This document shows positions 8,938 to 17,810 of a DNA stretch of 64,000 nt, one piece after another. This stretch comes from Vibrio sp. B1FLJ16. Its GTDB lineage: Bacteria > Pseudomonadota > Gammaproteobacteria > Enterobacterales > Vibrionaceae. A model generated the notes under the pieces. That model was not told the origin of the DNA, did no database searches, and worked only from the letters and a program-made list of their open reading frames with translations. How positions within the stretch are numbered: the first letter of the stretch is position 1; each line of letters begins with the position of its first letter. The DNA is taken from positions 434,001 through 498,000 of the forward strand of contig NZ_HG992749.1 of the NCBI RefSeq assembly GCF_905175385.1, written 5' to 3'. The position numbers were made by a program, and so were the translations under genes.

Positions 8938-10305
8938 TTAACGAATCACAAGGTAAATAGTACGTTCACCGCGTTGTATGTTCAGTGCCAGAACGCCTTT
9001 GTGCTTCTCTACGATTGCGCGCAGTTCGGCAAGGTTTTTCACTCGTTGGCGGTTGACGCCGATAATGATGTCACCTTCCTTTAGCTGGTATTGCGCGGCC
9101 GCTGAATTTTCAGCAACACTGGTTACTTTCACACCTTGTACTTCATCACTCGGCGTTGTGTTACTCAGCTCGGCACCTTTTAGCCCATCGTGCAGCGTCT
9201 CGGCTTTCGCTTTGATGTTAGTCGACTCACCAAGTGTCACATCGAAGGTCTTATCTTTACCGTCACGCACAACGCCTAAGGTCACTTTTTTACCTGCGCC
9301 TAATGTTGCTACTTTGGCTCGTAACTCAGAGAAGGTATCAATTGATTTACCGTTCACCGAAACAATGATGTCACCTGCTTTCAGGCCTGCTTTATCTGCA
9401 GCACTGTCCGGAACGACCTGACCGATAAACGCACCTTTGCTGGATTCATAACCAAGAGCTTCTGCCAGTTCAGACGTGACCTCGCCACCCTGAACGCCCA
9501 GCATGCCGCGTTTCACCTCACCAAACTCTAAGATCTGTGAGGTAAGATTTTTCATCATGTTAGAAGGAATGGCAAAGCCAATCCCGACGTTGCCGCCATT
9601 TGGTCCCAGAATTGCGGTGTTGATACCTATCAGCTCGCCATTCAGGTTGACCAGTGCGCCGCCTGAGTTACCGCTGTTGATCGCAGCATCGGTCTGAATG
9701 AAGTTTTCAAAGTTTTCTACATTCAAACCGCTTCGGCCTAACGCAGAAACGATACCGGAAGTGACGGTTTGACCCAGACCGAATGGGTTACCGATGGCCA
9801 CAGTAAAGTCACCGACACGCAGTTTGTCCGAATCGGCAATGTTAATTTGAGTCAGGTTTTTCGCTTTTTCCAGTTTCAGCAGCGCGACATCAGCCATCTC
9901 ATCACCGCCGACTAACTTTGCGTCATACTCTCGCCCGTCATATAAACGTACCCGAATCTCATCCGCCCCTTTTATTACGTGATAGTTCGTTACGATATGA
10001 CCTTTGCTCGCATCAATAATGACACCTGATCCTAAACCACGGAACGGACGCTCGCGCGTTTGTTCCATAGGGAAATCAGGGCCAAAGAAAAATTGAAATT
10101 GCTCAGGAATACGGTTGGTTTGCACTTGTTTACCTTCTACCGCGATGCTGACAACCGCTGGGGTTACTTTTTCCAGCATCGGTGCCAGGCTAGGTAATTG
10201 CTGACCATCCATGCTGAGCGGCAATGCAGCTGTAGCCTGTATCGGCGTCAGAACTGAACTCAAACTCAAAGAAAGAACGGTTAGTGCAAGCAGTGATTTT
10301 TTCAT
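8938..10305 (-). CDS. degQ: Periplasmic serine endoprotease DegQ/DegP type
   Basis: Periplasmic HtrA-family protease and chaperone that degrades misfolded envelope proteins. The 455 residues comprise a signal peptide (MKKSLLALTVLSLSL..., cleavage near ATA-ALP), a protease domain with His109, Asp139 and Ser214 (SGNSGGA), and two PDZ domains (about 260-345 and 370-450). Length and adjacency to degS match DegQ (E. coli 455) better than DegP (474). It probably supplies the general HtrA activity here. The stop is followed by a hairpin terminator, so degS likely has its own promoter as well. Confidence 0.93.
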   Translation of the reverse strand: MKKSLLALTVLSLSLSSVLTPIQATAALPLSMDGQQLPSLAPMLEKVTPAVVSIAVEGKQVQTNRIPEQFQFFFGPDFPMEQTRERPFRGLGSGVIIDASKGHIVTNYHVIKGADEIRVRLYDGREYDAKLVGGDEMADVALLKLEKAKNLTQINIADSDKLRVGDFTVAIGNPFGLGQTVTSGIVSALGRSGLNVENFENFIQTDAAINSGNSGGALVNLNGELIGINTAILGPNGGNVGIGFAIPSNMMKNLTSQILEFGEVKRGMLGVQGGEVTSELAEALGYESSKGAFIGQVVPDSAADKAGLKAGDIIVSVNGKSIDTFSELRAKVATLGAGKKVTLGVVRDGKDKTFDVTLGESTNIKAKAETLHDGLKGAELSNTTPSDEVQGVKVTSVAENSAAAQYQLKEGDIIIGVNRQRVKNLAELRAIVEKHKGVLALNIQRGERTIYLVIR

Positions 10306-10547
10306 CCAAGAACTCCTCTTTAAACGTGTCTGCCAAAAAGAAATATCCTAACTATCCAGGGGCTGTTTACCTTTCTCGGTTAATTTTTGTTCGAAAGATA
10401 AGCAACTACTATTGATATAGGGATTAGCCGGGATAATCAAAAGGGGTAGCAGTTCACAATTAAGTTAGAGGGGGGCGGGAAAGAAAAGTTCAAGGAGGCC
10501 GATACAAAATAAATGCTGTATCGACCTGATGTAGAAGAAGAAAGGAG

Positions 10548-10991
10548 TTATGATGCTTTTGCAGTTATTGCTTCAGGAGCGTTGATGATTTCTTTCTCTT
10601 GATCCTTTAACAGGCCCGTAGCTCCGCTGGCGTAGTCTTTCGGCTGTTCACCCAAATCAGGCTGGTCTTCGCTTATCTGCTCTGCAGTCATCGCCGTTTT
10701 CATATCAAACGGGTTGTCTTGCTCTGGAAGGTTAGGCAAGAGTTCTGAAGATGTCTTTGCGAAATGCTGATACAGCTTGGTGTAATCTTTACCTAAGGTA
10801 TCCAGCATTTCTGCTGATTGGGCAAAGTGGTCAACGAGTTCCTGACGTTGTTGCTCGAGTTCAAACTTAGCTGATTCAAGTTCTTTCTGTACAGACTTTT
10901 GTTTTTTGTATCCAGGGATGGTGAGTCGACTAACGACTACGCCTATGATTGTACCGACCAGCAAACCCACAATGGCATGAATCCAAGGCAT
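10548..10991 (-). CDS. zapG: Cell division protein ZapG (YhcB, DUF1043)
   Basis: Inner membrane protein linked in E. coli to coordination of wall synthesis, division and cell shape. The 147 residues start with one membrane segment (IHAIVGLLVGTIIGVVVSRL). A coiled coil of about 50 residues follows (KKQKSVQKELESAKFELEQQ onward), then the family motif YQHFAKTSSELLP and a low-complexity tail. It is divergent from zapE and next to degQ, as yhcB is in E. coli. No clear terminator follows; a CGATACA/TGTATCG inverted repeat at 10500-10523 has no T run. Confidence 0.9.
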   Translation of the reverse strand: MPWIHAIVGLLVGTIIGVVVSRLTIPGYKKQKSVQKELESAKFELEQQRQELVDHFAQSAEMLDTLGKDYTKLYQHFAKTSSELLPNLPEQDNPFDMKTAMTAEQISEDQPDLGEQPKDYASGATGLLKDQEKEIINAPEAITAKAS

Positions 10992-11185
10992 AACTGCTCC
11001 TTATATTTGTTTTAACAAGTCTTTTACTACTTAGTTACACGAGGTGCCAGTCCATGGTACTATGGCTTCAAGAGCCAATAAAGAAAAATAGAAGTATGTC
11101 TTCGGGGACATCGAACTAATTTACTCTATTCTGACATTGCCCCCGAGGTGACAATCTCCGTGTACCTCTAATACGACTTAATGCG

Positions 11186-12289
11186 ATGACACCACTAGAA
11201 CGATATCAAAATGATATAGCAGAAAATGGATTTCAGCGAGACGAAGCACAACATAAAGCGGTCGCTGCGTTGGATAAGCTTTACCATGCTATTGTTGCAT
11301 TTCAGTCTGCGCCAGCGCCTGAGCTTTCTAAATGGCAGAAACTCATGGGTAAAAAAACGCAAATACCTCAGCCGCCAAAAGGCCTGTACTTTTGGGGCGG
11401 AGTAGGGCGCGGCAAGACTTACTTAATGGATGCATTCTTTGATGCATTGCCAACAGAGCGAAAGATGCGCGTACACTTTCATCGCTTTATGTATCGGGTT
11501 CATGATGAGTTAAAGCGGTTAGGGGATGTGGAAAACCCGCTGTCGAAAGTCGCTGATCAGTTTAAAAAAGAATCAGACGTGGTGTGCTTTGATGAATTTT
11601 TTGTTTCTGACATTACAGATGCAATGATTCTTGCCACGCTATTACAAGAAATGTTCAAACGCCAGATGGTACTGGTTGCTACCTCAAATATTGAACCTCA
11701 GAACTTATACCGCAACGGTTTACAGAGAGCCCGCTTCCTGCCTGCGATTGATATGATTCTGGAACGCTGTGAGGTTCTTAATGTGGATAGCGGGGTAGAC
11801 TACCGCTTGCGAACACTTGAGCAGGCTGAGATCTACCACCATCCGCTTGATGAGCAGGCAACGGTAAATCTTAATAAGTACTACCAACAGTTAACCGGAG
11901 AGCGAAAGAGTGTCGCTCACCAGATTGAAATTAACCATCGCAATATTGACGTGATTGAAGCCAGTGACGGTGTTTTGCACGCTTCTTTTGCACAGTTATG
12001 CCAGACCATGCGAAGCCAGAATGACTACATTGAAATTTCGCGGTTTTACCACACAGTATTACTGGCCGACGTCCAGCAGATGAGTGGCAAAATTGATGAT
12101 GCTGCCAGACGGTTTATTGCGTTGGTGGATGAGTTTTACGAGCGTCATGTGAAGCTGATTATTTCGGCGGAAGTGCCTATGGATAGCTTATATACCGAGG
12201 GGCAACTGGAGTTTGAGTTTAAACGCTGTTTATCCCGTTTGACTGAAATGCAGAGCCATGAGTACCTTGCCAGAGAGCATTTAGCTTAA
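11186..12289 (+). CDS. zapE: Cell division ATPase ZapE (AFG1 family)
   Basis: AAA-type ATPase that in E. coli associates with the Z ring late in division and destabilises FtsZ polymers. At 367 residues it is near E. coli ZapE (375). The P-loop is GGVGRGKT at about residue 71. Walker B is CFDEFFVSD, followed by the sensor segment VATSNIEPQNLY and an arginine-rich segment (GLQRARFLP). It is transcribed away from zapG and lies directly upstream of rplM, the conserved zapE-rplM-rpsI order. Confidence 0.94.
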   Translation: MTPLERYQNDIAENGFQRDEAQHKAVAALDKLYHAIVAFQSAPAPELSKWQKLMGKKTQIPQPPKGLYFWGGVGRGKTYLMDAFFDALPTERKMRVHFHRFMYRVHDELKRLGDVENPLSKVADQFKKESDVVCFDEFFVSDITDAMILATLLQEMFKRQMVLVATSNIEPQNLYRNGLQRARFLPAIDMILERCEVLNVDSGVDYRLRTLEQAEIYHHPLDEQATVNLNKYYQQLTGERKSVAHQIEINHRNIDVIEASDGVLHASFAQLCQTMRSQNDYIEISRFYHTVLLADVQQMSGKIDDAARRFIALVDEFYERHVKLIISAEVPMDSLYTEGQLEFEFKRCLSRLTEMQSHEYLAREHLA

Positions 12290-12346
12290 ATCTGTCCGGT
12301 TCATAAAAAAGTGAAGAAAAAATTAGTGATTTGGCGCAAAAAAAGG

Positions 12347-12374
12347 TGATTTTTTCTTCGCTCTTCTCTATAAT
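12347..12374 (+). promoter_or_regulatory. Candidate promoter of rplM-rpsI
   Basis: A perfect TATAAT at 12369-12374 is preceded at 16 bases by TGATTT, a poor -35. It would start an mRNA with a leader of about 160 bases, typical of a ribosomal protein operon. Confidence 0.5.
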
Positions 12375-12381
12375 CCTGCGA

Positions 12382-12541
12382 CCCACCGTTACTGCAGACC
12401 GGATTATCGAAGTTATTTCGACTAAAGAAGGTCGAGAGTACCAACGACTCGAAGGGGTGATGACTGGGCTCTTAGACAGTGTGGGAGCACCAAGAGGGTG
12501 TTCCTTAAAGTTTAAATTTTAATTAACGGGTTATTATTAGC
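12382..12541 (+). promoter_or_regulatory. Structured 5' leader of rplM-rpsI
   Basis: Non-coding leader with several inverted repeats: CGAC/GTCG near 12419-12434, GAGT/ACTC near 12435-12450, and GGAGCACC facing GGTGTTCC near 12484-12504. In E. coli, L13 represses its own operon by binding the rplM mRNA leader. A similar role here is inferred from position and structure only. An open frame across this region (12331-12522) has no homology I recognise and is not called. Confidence 0.45.
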
Positions 12542-12970
12542 ATGAAAACTTTCGTTGCTAAACCAGAAACTGTAAAACGCGACTGGTACGTTGTAGACGC
12601 TGAAGGTAAAACTCTTGGCCGTCTAGCAAGTGAAATTGCATCTCGCCTACGTGGCAAACATAAAGCTGAATACACTCCTCACGTTGACACTGGTGATTAC
12701 ATCATCGTTATCAACGCTGAGAAAGTTGCTGTAACTGGTAACAAAGCTAAGAACAAAGTGTACTACCGTCACTCTGAATTCCCAGGTGGTCTAAAATCTA
12801 TCACTTTTGAAAAGTTGATCGATCGTAAACCTGAGATGGCTCTTGAGCTTGCAGTTAAAGGCATGCTTCCACGTGGTCCTCTAGGCCGTGCTATGTACCG
12901 TAAGCTTAAAGTTTACGCAGGCGCTGAGCACAACCATGTTGCTCAACAACCACAAGTACTAGACATCTAA
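12542..12970 (+). CDS. rplM: 50S ribosomal protein L13
   Basis: Early-assembly large-subunit protein of exactly the usual 142 residues. It opens with [20 protein letters not shown] and contains the signature [23 protein letters not shown] segment near residue 110 (here GMLPRGPLG). Codon use is strongly biased to preferred codons, as expected for a highly expressed gene. rpsI follows after 15 bases. Confidence 0.98.
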   Translation: MKTFVAKPETVKRDWYVVDAEGKTLGRLASEIASRLRGKHKAEYTPHVDTGDYIIVINAEKVAVTGNKAKNKVYYRHSEFPGGLKSITFEKLIDRKPEMALELAVKGMLPRGPLGRAMYRKLKVYAGAEHNHVAQQPQVLDI

Positions 12971-12985
12971 TTGGGGATTTCGAAA

Positions 12986-13378
12986 ATGGCAGAGAATCAA
13001 TACTACGGCACTGGCCGTCGCAAAAGCTCAGCTGCACGTGTTTTTATTAAACCAGGCAGCGGCAACATTGTAGTAAACAAGCGTAGCCTTGATGAATACT
13101 TCGGTCGTCCAACTTCTCGCATGGTTGTTAAGCAACCTCTAGAGCTAGTTGAACTAACTGAGAAGCTAGACCTTTACGTAACAGTTAAAGGCGGCGGTAT
13201 TTCTGGTCAAGCTGGTGCTATCCGTCACGGTATCACTCGCGCGCTTATGGAATACGATGAGTCTCTACGTCCTGCTCTACGTGCAGCTGGTTACGTTACT
13301 CGTGACGCTCGTTGCGTTGAACGTAAGAAAGTTGGTCTACGTAAAGCACGTCGTCGTCCACAGTTCTCTAAGCGTTAA
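12986..13378 (+). CDS. rpsI: 30S ribosomal protein S9
   Basis: Small-subunit protein whose C-terminal tail reaches the P-site tRNA. The 130 residues from the ATG at 12986 match the family length exactly. An in-frame TTG at 12971 would add five residues but lies right at the rplM stop and leaves the GGGGA ribosome binding site (12973-12977) unused. The protein starts [14 protein letters not shown] and ends in the invariant basic tail RRRPQFSKR. Confidence 0.98.
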
Positions 13379-13431
13379 TTTCCAATTATCGGAAATTATG
13401 CTTTCCAGAGTTATTCTGGAAACTGTGCACC

Positions 13432-13468
13432 AAAAGCCTGGCTATATGCCGGGCTTTTTGTTTTTATT
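13432..13468 (+). terminator. Terminator of rplM-rpsI
   Basis: AGCCTGGC and GCCGGGCT arms (one G-U pair) around a five-base loop are followed by TTTTTGTTTTT. Two further hairpins precede it, TTTCCAGA/TCTGGAAA at 13402-13422 and AATTTCC/GGAAATT at 13376-13396, so the mRNA 3' end is heavily structured. Confidence 0.85.
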
Positions 13469-13800
13469 CGACCGTAAAAAACAGCACTCTGTCTCGATAT
13501 TATTCTTTTTCTAAGTTTCGGGATATCCGGGCATATTTTCTCTTAATCATCATTCATTTTTCCCTTAATTTGTGTGCTACATAATTTTTATTATGGAAGT
13601 CACCGAATTCTCATTTCTTATAAATTACTTTCCTGCATAATTTGCTGAAAACATCTGATATAAAAGGCACGTAGCGTGTTTTGTCAGGCCTCATGCTTCT
13701 GCTTTCTTGTTACAAATCACATCAAACATTTATAAATTTGCCGCTTTTGTGACGACACGGGCGATTTGCCTCACGGATGTTACAAAAAGGTAGCTTTATC

Positions 13801-13829
13801 TTGTCAAAAAGTAGGGTTTTCTTTATCAT
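13801..13829 (+). promoter_or_regulatory. Candidate sigma70 promoter of petABC
   Basis: TTGTCA, a 17-base spacer and TATCAT (five of six matches in each hexamer) lie about 97 bases upstream of petA. The rest of the 13470-13800 gap is AT-rich, and I see no gene or convincing CRP or FNR site in it. Confidence 0.65.
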
Positions 13830-13925
13830 TTCCCCCCATTACTAGAACAAAATTCATTATGTGTTAGCCATGCTCTTATAAGCGGAATAATAACTATCCA
13901 AGGGAGCAAATGGGAGAATGTTTGG

Positions 13926-14516
13926 ATGAGCAACGCGCCTTTAAATAACGGTCGCAGGCGTTTTCTAACCGCTACAACGGCAGTTGTTGGTGGTTTAGGG
14001 GCAGCTGCCGTCGCCGTTCCTTTTATAAAATCATGGAATCCGAGTGCCAAAGCAAAAGCTGCGGGTGCACCGGTGGAAGTGGATATCAGTAAAATTGAAC
14101 CGGGCCAGATGGTTCGTGTTGAGTGGCAGGGCAAGCCTGTATGGATTGTACGCCGCACTCAGGAAGTGATGGATAACCTGAAGACTATCAATGATAAGCT
14201 TCGTGATCCTCAATCTGAAATGGAACAGCAGCCAGCATACGCTCAGAACGAGTACCGCTCGATCAAACCTGAGTTTTTTGTAGCTGTTGGCTTCTGTACA
14301 CACTTAGGCTGTTCACCTACCTATCTACCGGACTCTTTCTCAGAGCAAGTTCAGGGCGTTAAGTCTGGCTTCTTCTGTCCTTGTCACGGTTCTAAATTTG
14401 ATATGGCTGGTCGAGTGTTCCAGGGTGTTCCTGCACCGTTGAACCTTGTTATTCCTAAGCATATGTACCTAAGTGACACGAAACTCGTTATCGGTATTGA
14501 TGAGGGGGATGCATAA
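13926..14516 (+). CDS. petA: Ubiquinol-cytochrome c reductase Rieske iron-sulfur subunit
   Basis: Rieske [2Fe-2S] protein of the cytochrome bc1 complex, passing electrons from ubiquinol to cytochrome c1. The 196 residues start with a twin-arginine signal-anchor (RRRFLT at 10-15, then a hydrophobic helix) that takes the folded protein across the inner membrane. The cluster ligands are in CTHLGC and CPCHGS in the C-terminal half. It is the first gene of petABC; its stop overlaps the petB ATG by one base. Confidence 0.97.
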   Translation: MSNAPLNNGRRRFLTATTAVVGGLGAAAVAVPFIKSWNPSAKAKAAGAPVEVDISKIEPGQMVRVEWQGKPVWIVRRTQEVMDNLKTINDKLRDPQSEMEQQPAYAQNEYRSIKPEFFVAVGFCTHLGCSPTYLPDSFSEQVQGVKSGFFCPCHGSKFDMAGRVFQGVPAPLNLVIPKHMYLSDTKLVIGIDEGDA

Positions 14517-15781
14517 TGCAAGCACTGTTAGACTGGGTAGAAAAACGTATTCCAGCCATGAATGCTTACAAGAAGCATTTGTCTGAATACCCGATGCCGA
14601 AGAACTTCAACTTTTGGTACCTTTTTGGTTCTCTGGCTATGTTGGTTCTGGTTAACCAAATCCTTACCGGTATTTGGCTAACGATGAACTACGTTCCTTC
14701 TGGTGAAGGTGCGTTTGCGTCTGTTGAATACATCATGCGTGATGTTGAGTACGGCTGGTTGTTGCGTTACATGCACTCTACCGGCGCTTCAGCATTCTTT
14801 GTTGTTGTCTACCTGCACATGTTCCGTGGTCTTATCTACGGCTCTTACCAGAAACCTCGTGAACTACTGTGGATCTTCGGTATGTTGATCTTCCTGGTTC
14901 TGATGGCGGAAGCTTTCATGGGTTACTTACTACCATGGGGGCAGATGTCATACTGGGGTGCACAGGTAATCATTTCACTGTTTGGTGCGATTCCAGTTAT
15001 CGGTGATGATTTAACGCTTTGGATCCGTGGTGACTACATCATCTCTGGTGCAACGCTGAACCGTTTCTTCGCACTTCACGTTATTGCACTACCAATCGTA
15101 CTACTTCTTCTGGTAGTTCTTCACGTGTTGGCACTGCATGAAGTAGGCTCGAACAACCCTGACGGTATCGAAACTAAACTGCCAAAAGGCACGATGGGCG
15201 ACGATTACCAGACACAGTTCAAGTTCCACGATTACTACTCTAAGAAATACGACATCATTGACTCTATTCCTTTCCATCCGTATGGCACGGTTAAGGATTT
15301 GGTTGGTGTTGCCGGCTTCTTGTTCTTATTCTGTTATGTGCTGTTCTTTAACCCGGAAATGGGTGGATACTTCCTTGAGCCGCCTAACTTTGAAGCAGCA
15401 AACCCTCTGAAGACACCTGAGCACATTGCTCCTGTATGGTACTTCACGCCGTTCTACGCAATCTTGCGTGCGGTTCCTGACAAGCTATTGGGTGTTATCC
15501 TGATGGGCGCGTCTATTGCAGTACTGTTCGTTCTTCCGTGGTTGGATCGCTGTAAAGTACGTTCGTACCGTTACCGTAGCAAGATCCACCTGCTGAATAT
15601 TATTCAGTTCACTATCGCCTTTATTGCTCTTGGTATTTTAGGTGCACTGCCGGCAACGCCGCTGTACACACTACTATCTCAGATCTTTAGCTTGTGTTAC
15701 TTCATGTTCTTTGTACTGCTGTTCTTCTACAGCAAAAATGAAGCAACCAAACCATTACCAGAGAGGGTGACATTCAAATGA
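14516..15781 (+). CDS. petB: Cytochrome b subunit of the bc1 complex
   Basis: Membrane subunit that carries the two b hemes and both quinone sites. The 421 residues include at least eight hydrophobic helices. Heme-ligating histidines lie in RYMHSTGASAFF and HMFRGL (helix B) and in FFALHVIALP and LHVLALHEVGSN (helix D). The Qo-site motif appears as PEHIAPVWYF, the usual PEW region in altered form. It overlaps petA by one base and petC by four (ATGA). Confidence 0.97.
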   Translation: MQALLDWVEKRIPAMNAYKKHLSEYPMPKNFNFWYLFGSLAMLVLVNQILTGIWLTMNYVPSGEGAFASVEYIMRDVEYGWLLRYMHSTGASAFFVVVYLHMFRGLIYGSYQKPRELLWIFGMLIFLVLMAEAFMGYLLPWGQMSYWGAQVIISLFGAIPVIGDDLTLWIRGDYIISGATLNRFFALHVIALPIVLLLLVVLHVLALHEVGSNNPDGIETKLPKGTMGDDYQTQFKFHDYYSKKYDIIDSIPFHPYGTVKDLVGVAGFLFLFCYVLFFNPEMGGYFLEPPNFEAANPLKTPEHIAPVWYFTPFYAILRAVPDKLLGVILMGASIAVLFVLPWLDRCKVRSYRYRSKIHLLNIIQFTIAFIALGILGALPATPLYTLLSQIFSLCYFMFFVLLFFYSKNEATKPLPERVTFK

Positions 15782-16515
15782 AGAAGTGGATTGTAATTCT
15801 ATTTGCTATGTTGCCATCTCTAGCGATGGCAGCGGGTGCCAGCGTGCCTCTAGATAAAGCGCACGTGGACTTAACGGATAAAGCTTCGCTGCAAAACGGC
15901 GCGAAGCTATTCATGAACTACTGTTTTGGCTGTCACTCAACGCAATACCAGCGTTATGAGCGTGTCGCAACAGATTTGGAAATACCAGCAGACCTGATGA
16001 AGGAGAACCTGATTTTCAACCCAGAGGCGAAAATCGGTGATCTGATGGTTAACTCTATGCCACCTAAGCAAGCGGCAAACTGGTTTGGTGCTCCGCCACC
16101 GGATTTGACCCTGGTTGCTCGTGTTCGTGGTGCTGACTGGTTATACACATACTTACGCTCTTTCTACGTGGATCCATCTCGTCCGTTTGGCGTGAACAAC
16201 ATTGTATTCCCGAGTGTTGGTATGCCACATGTACTCGAAGAGCTGCAAGGTATTCCAACGCCAGTTTACGGTACGAAGCATGTTGACGGTGAAGAAGTAC
16301 AAATTGTTGTTGGTACAGAAACAGACGGTACTGGTGAGCTGAGCACTGGCGAATACGACAAAGCGGTAGGCGATCTGGTTAACTTCTTAGTTTATTCTGG
16401 TGACCCGGTGCAGTTAGAGCGTCACTCAATTGGTTGGTGGGTAATGGGCTTCCTAGTTATCCTTACTATCATTGTTGTGCTGCTGAAGAAAGAGTATTGG
16501 CGTGATGTGCATTAA
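15778..16515 (+). CDS. petC: Cytochrome c1 subunit of the bc1 complex
   Basis: Periplasmic c-type cytochrome that accepts electrons from the Rieske protein. The 245 residues have a Sec signal peptide (MKKWIVILFAMLPSLAMAAG), a single heme motif CFGCH near residue 50, a distal methionine candidate in NSMPPK, and a C-terminal membrane anchor (WWVMGFLVILTIIVVLL). It overlaps petB by four bases and is followed by a strong terminator. Confidence 0.97.
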   Translation: MKKWIVILFAMLPSLAMAAGASVPLDKAHVDLTDKASLQNGAKLFMNYCFGCHSTQYQRYERVATDLEIPADLMKENLIFNPEAKIGDLMVNSMPPKQAANWFGAPPPDLTLVARVRGADWLYTYLRSFYVDPSRPFGVNNIVFPSVGMPHVLEELQGIPTPVYGTKHVDGEEVQIVVGTETDGTGELSTGEYDKAVGDLVNFLVYSGDPVQLERHSIGWWVMGFLVILTIIVVLLKKEYWRDVH

Positions 16516-16558
16516 TTGTGCTAAAATATCGTGCTAATTCCCAATTTTGATTAATCTA

Positions 16559-16589
16559 CAATGGAGGCTAAGCCTCCATTGTTTTTATT
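16559..16589 (+). terminator. Terminator between petC and sspA
   Basis: CAATGGAGGCT is followed almost directly by its exact complement and then by a T-rich run: a very stable hairpin. It lies only 22 bases before the sspA start codon. An extended -10-like TGCTAAAAT (16519-16527) sits upstream of it, so sspA expression may involve read-through of this structure. Confidence 0.88.
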
Positions 16590-16611
16590 TGTAAGTGTAC
16601 TGGAGGGCTCC

Positions 16612-17247
16612 ATGGCTGTAGCTGCCAACAAACGTTCTGTAATGACTCTTTTCTCAAGTGCATCAGATTTATATAGCCATCAGGTTCGCATTGTACTAGC
16701 TGAAAAAGGTGTAAGTGTTGAAGTTGAGCTTGTTGATGAAGCAAACCTTCCTGCTGAGCTTATTGAGCTAAACCCATATAAATCAGTGCCAACTCTTGTT
16801 GATCGCGAGCTCGCGCTTTACGACTCAAAAATCATCATGGAGTACTTGGACGAGCGTTTTCCTCATCCACCGCTAATGCCGGTTTACCCTGTTGCTCGTG
16901 GTAACAGCCGCCTGATGATGTACCGTATCGAACGCAACTGGTATTCACTAGCTGACAAAATCGTTAAAGGTAATGTGGAAGAATCAGAAAAAGCACGTAC
17001 GAAACTTCGTAACGACCTTCTGACTCTGGCACCAATCTTTGCTGAATACGAATACTTCATGAGTGAAGAATTCAGCCTGATCGATTGTTACCTAGCTCCA
17101 CTGTTGTGGCGTTTGCCTCAACTTGGTATCGAGCTTATCGGTCCGGGTTCAAAAGAGATCAAGGTTTACATGAACCGTGTATTCGAGCGTGATTCTTTCC
17201 TTGCGTCATTAACTGAAGCTGAACGTGAAATGCGTCTGGTTCGTTAA
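16612..17247 (+). CDS. sspA: Stringent starvation protein A
   Basis: Glutathione S-transferase-fold protein that binds RNA polymerase and alters promoter choice in stationary phase and starvation. From the ATG at 16612, preceded by GGAGGG, it has 211 residues (E. coli 212). An upstream ATG at 16561 would start inside the terminator stem and is rejected. The N-terminal thioredoxin-like half begins RSVMTLFSSASDLYSH, the C-terminal half is helical. sspB follows after 14 bases. Confidence 0.96.
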   Translation: MAVAANKRSVMTLFSSASDLYSHQVRIVLAEKGVSVEVELVDEANLPAELIELNPYKSVPTLVDRELALYDSKIIMEYLDERFPHPPLMPVYPVARGNSRLMMYRIERNWYSLADKIVKGNVEESEKARTKLRNDLLTLAPIFAEYEYFMSEEFSLIDCYLAPLLWRLPQLGIELIGPGSKEIKVYMNRVFERDSFLASLTEAEREMRLVR

Positions 17248-17261
17248 GCGGTCGAGACGTT

Positions 17262-17747
17262 ATGGATATTGCAAAAATGACTGCTCGCCGTCCGTATATG
17301 CTTCGCGCATTTTACGACTGGCTGGTAGACAATGACTTAACTCCTCATTTGGTTGTTGATGCAACCATGCCTGGTGTACGTGTACCTGTTGAGTTTATTC
17401 AGGATGGTCAGATTATCTTGAATATTGCACCTCGTGCCGTTGGTAATCTCGAGTTGGGTAATGATGCGATTACCTTCCATGCCCGCTTTAGTGGACGTCC
17501 GCACTCGGTAATTGTACCTATGTATGCGGTTCAGGCTATTTACGCGCGCGAAAATGGTGCGGGTACCATGTTTGAGCCGGAAGAGGCTTACGATCACATT
17601 GAAGAGGAAACAGTGGAAGAAGAGCAAGCACCACTGTTTACCACTGTGAGTGATGACTTACCTCAGGATACGAATTCTGAGCCTGCCGAGGAAGAGGCTG
17701 AAGCTCCTCGTCCGAAAGGCAAACCAAGCTTAAGAGTAATTAAGTAG
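17262..17747 (+). CDS. sspB: ClpXP protease specificity-enhancing factor SspB
   Basis: Adaptor that delivers SsrA-tagged peptides and RseA fragments to ClpXP. The 161 residues comprise a folded substrate-binding domain (about 1-110), an acidic flexible linker rich in E and D, and the C-terminal ClpX-binding tail GKPSLRVIK. Together with DegS in this window it covers two steps of the sigmaE release pathway. It sits in an operon with sspA. Confidence 0.97.
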   Translation: MDIAKMTARRPYMLRAFYDWLVDNDLTPHLVVDATMPGVRVPVEFIQDGQIILNIAPRAVGNLELGNDAITFHARFSGRPHSVIVPMYAVQAIYARENGAGTMFEPEEAYDHIEEETVEEEQAPLFTTVSDDLPQDTNSEPAEEEAEAPRPKGKPSLRVIK

Positions 17748-17777
17748 TAAAAAAGCAGCGTTTACGCTGCTTTTTTT
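17748..17777. terminator. Bidirectional terminator between sspB and dolP
   Basis: AAAAAAGCAGCG and CGCTGCTTTTTTT flank a TTTA loop between convergent genes. Symmetric A and T runs make it work in both directions. Confidence 0.92.
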
Positions 17778-17810
17778 ATTCAATGTATTGGTTCCGCTTT
17801 AGCGGTATTT

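Noticed and set aside
8978..9421. 147-codon antisense frame in degQ
   Set aside because: Low-complexity S-, A- and P-rich shadow of a well-identified gene.
12331..12522. 63-codon open frame upstream of rplM
   Set aside because: It starts with TTG before the rplM promoter, spans the structured leader, and has no family resemblance or ribosome binding site.
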